A DNA stretch of 56,644 bases from Oscillospiraceae bacterium (GTDB lineage: Bacteria > Bacillota > Clostridia > Oscillospirales > CAG-272): positions 1-56,644 of the forward strand of contig SVRQ01000011.1 in assembly GCA_015064725.1 (NCBI GenBank), given 5' to 3'. The notes below the pieces were generated by a model. The model was not told the origin of the DNA, did not search any database, and saw only the letters and a list, made by a program, of their open reading frames with translations. Made by a program: the position numbers and the translations under genes. Below are positions 55,453 through 56,644 of the stretch, piece by piece (positions within the stretch are counted from its first letter, which is position 1; every line of letters begins with the position of its first letter).

Positions 55453-56644
55453 ATGAAAAGAATAATGTCATTGATTCTGGCAGTCATAATGATAATGTGT
55501 ATGATGGTGCCGGTATATGCAGAAGAAACGGAGCCTTCTGTTACGGTAATACCGTCGGCAACAAGCGTGAACATTGGAGATACGGTAACGTTTACTGTGT
55601 CATTAAGCGATTTTCCGAAGGAGAAGGGCTTTGCTTTAACACCCTCCTTTGATACGGAAGTATTTGAATTCGTTCTCGTGAGCGCGGAGCCCGATAATCC
55701 CGATGCACCCATAAACCAAATGGGCAGCTTTTTGGTAAGCGGCACTTTGTCGGACTGTGCTCCTCCGGACGCGGTTATTGCATTCAATTATGCAACAACG
55801 ATCAATAAGGAAGTATTTACGTTTACGCTAAAGGCAAAGAAAGCCGCAACGGAAACAGAGGTATTTTGCACGGTAAATACCCAGTCCCTTACAGAGGACT
55901 ATACGGGTCATTGCCACGTGAGCGTAATTTGTCCCCACAATTTTGCGGGCGCGGAAATGTATAACGATACGCATCACAAATACGTTTGCTCCTTGTGCGG
56001 CGAACCCAAGTTCGAAGAGCATGAATGGGACGATGGCGAGGTTATCACCCCCGCAACACACACGGAAAAGGGCGAAAAAAAATATACCTGTGAAATTTGC
56101 GGCAAAGAAAAGTTTGAAGTAATTCCTACAACAGCGGACCACGAATATCCCGCGGAGTGGGCACAGTATTCCGAAACACAGCATATAAAAATGTGCGGAT
56201 GCGGATTGCATCTTTTTGAAGACCACAAGTGGAACGCGGGCGAGGTGGTTGTACCCGCAACGCATACTTCCGTTGGCTCGATGAAATACACCTGCACGGA
56301 ATGTCATTACGAAAAGTTTGAAGAGATTCCCGAAACAACGGCGCATGAATATCCCAATATCTGGTCTGAGTACTCCGCAACACAGCACGTAAAGGAATGC
56401 GCTTGCGGTGAAAAGATATACGAAGCACACAAGTGGGATAACGGTGTAGTAACAACACCTGCATCCCATATGCAGGAAGGTGTTAAGACATATACTTGCT
56501 CCGACTGTAAAGCAACGAAGACAGAATCCATACCGAAGACAACAACACACGGTTATCCCGAAAAGTGGAGCAAATACTCCGCAACACAGCACGTAAAGGA
56601 ATGTGCGTGCGGTGAAAAGATATACGAAGCACATAAGTGGGACA
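55453..56644 (+). CDS. Secreted cohesin-like protein with 68-aa Cys repeats (partial)
   Basis: Open from the ATG at 55453 to the window end (397 codons visible, no stop). Signal peptide 1-23 (VYA-EE). Residues about 28-145 resemble a cohesin-type beta-sandwich: VTVIPSATSVNIGDTVTFTV, FPKEKGFALTPSFDTEVFEF and NYATTINKEVFTFTLKAKK. Then a Cys/His linker (about 160-175) leads into tandem 68-residue repeats, each starting H-x-W, with PATH, YTCxxC, a HEYP turn, TQH and a CxCGEKI-type Cys pair. Two full repeats and most of a third are visible; the nucleotide copies at 56364 and 56568 are nearly identical over about 70 bp. The Cys pairs suggest zinc or disulfide ribbons. AAAGGAGAAAGC precedes the start. 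Likely a surface or scaffolding protein. Confidence 0.85.
   Translation, partial: MKRIMSLILAVIMIMCMMVPVYAEETEPSVTVIPSATSVNIGDTVTFTVSLSDFPKEKGFALTPSFDTEVFEFVLVSAEPDNPDAPINQMGSFLVSGTLSDCAPPDAVIAFNYATTINKEVFTFTLKAKKAATETEVFCTVNTQSLTEDYTGHCHVSVICPHNFAGAEMYNDTHHKYVCSLCGEPKFEEHEWDDGEVITPATHTEKGEKKYTCEICGKEKFEVIPTTADHEYPAEWAQYSETQHIKMCGCGLHLFEDHKWNAGEVVVPATHTSVGSMKYTCTECHYEKFEEIPETTAHEYPNIWSEYSATQHVKECACGEKIYEAHKWDNGVVTTPASHMQEGVKTYTCSDCKATKTESIPKTTTHGYPEKWSKYSATQHVKECACGEKIYEAHKWD
55845..56644 (+). repeat. 204-bp in-frame tandem repeats
   Basis: Period 204 bp (68 codons) inside the cohesin-like gene, running off the right edge; the block from about 56364 recurs at about 56568 with few differences. 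Exact copy number is not visible. Confidence 0.8.

Overview
The window looks like a chromosomal segment of an anaerobic Firmicute of the class Clostridia, probably a gut or animal-associated lineage. This is inferred from gene content and signals, not from any rRNA. Supporting evidence: strong AGGAGG-type ribosome binding sites, sigma-A promoters, Gram-positive RNA processing genes (RNase M5, Mini-ribonuclease III), the lepA-hemW pair, a CarD-like regulator, a DUF4317 protein, a lysine riboswitch, a FeoA/FeoB/Cys-rich iron operon, and many small secreted or lipoproteins. No rRNA, transposase, integrase, prophage or CRISPR-Cas gene is seen. GC content was not computed.

Layout. 1-3.8 kb: small accessory genes on + (a truncated CDS, an orphan gene between inverted repeats, a membrane protein behind a hairpin array, Pth2, a rhodanese lipoprotein, a zinc-ribbon membrane protein). 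3.8-7.5 kb on -: an NhaC-family transporter under a lysine riboswitch, a secreted membrane-anchored protein, an XRE regulator. 7.5-11.5 kb on -: holA-rnmV-gtrA-mrnC, each joined by a 4-nt ATGA overlap, and glyA. 11.8-15 kb on +: lepA, hemW, tRNA-Ser(CGA). 15-16.3 kb: a second hairpin array, a four-helix-bundle protein and a coupled lipoprotein. 16.4-24 kb: GH2 beta-galactosidase, DUF4317 protein, Nnr repair enzyme, CarD-like regulator, FucO-like dehydrogenase. 24.2-34.8 kb on +: a cell-surface cluster of a GLUG-repeat membrane protein, a 1464-aa secreted protein, five small secreted proteins and a membrane-anchored protein. 35-39.3 kb: another inverted-repeat-bounded orphan gene, an AraC regulator divergent from a fucose-isomerase-like enzyme, and an OPA/MFS transporter. 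40-48.5 kb on -: obg, ligA, phosphohexomutase, YebC, argS, with repeat-rich gaps. 48.7-56.6 kb on +: oligopeptide-binding lipoprotein, beta-lactamase-fold protein, feoA-feoB-Cys-rich protein, and a cohesin-like secreted repeat protein running off the end.

Two things stand out. (1) Arrays of short, mutually different hairpins separated by a constant motif that is inverted halfway through the array. One (GTGAAAT/ATTTCAC, about 1.4-1.55 kb) and another (ATATCATC/GATGATAT, about 15.0-15.2 kb) each sit between a terminator and the next promoter. The second directly precedes a four-helix-bundle gene of the 23S rRNA intervening-sequence/Avd-like family. Related CCTTCCCC/GATGAGG hairpin elements lie at 30.3, 30.9, 34.9 and 37.9 kb. 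(2) A secreted paralogue family sharing an R-Y-[AS]-[VI]-D-[VI] strand followed by a W-D-V-N-N-L-x-Y-like segment and a V-x-N-[YH]-[SA]-D strand. It occurs in five consecutive small proteins and as the C-terminal module of the neighbouring 1464-aa protein, which suggests a surface structure built from related subunits.
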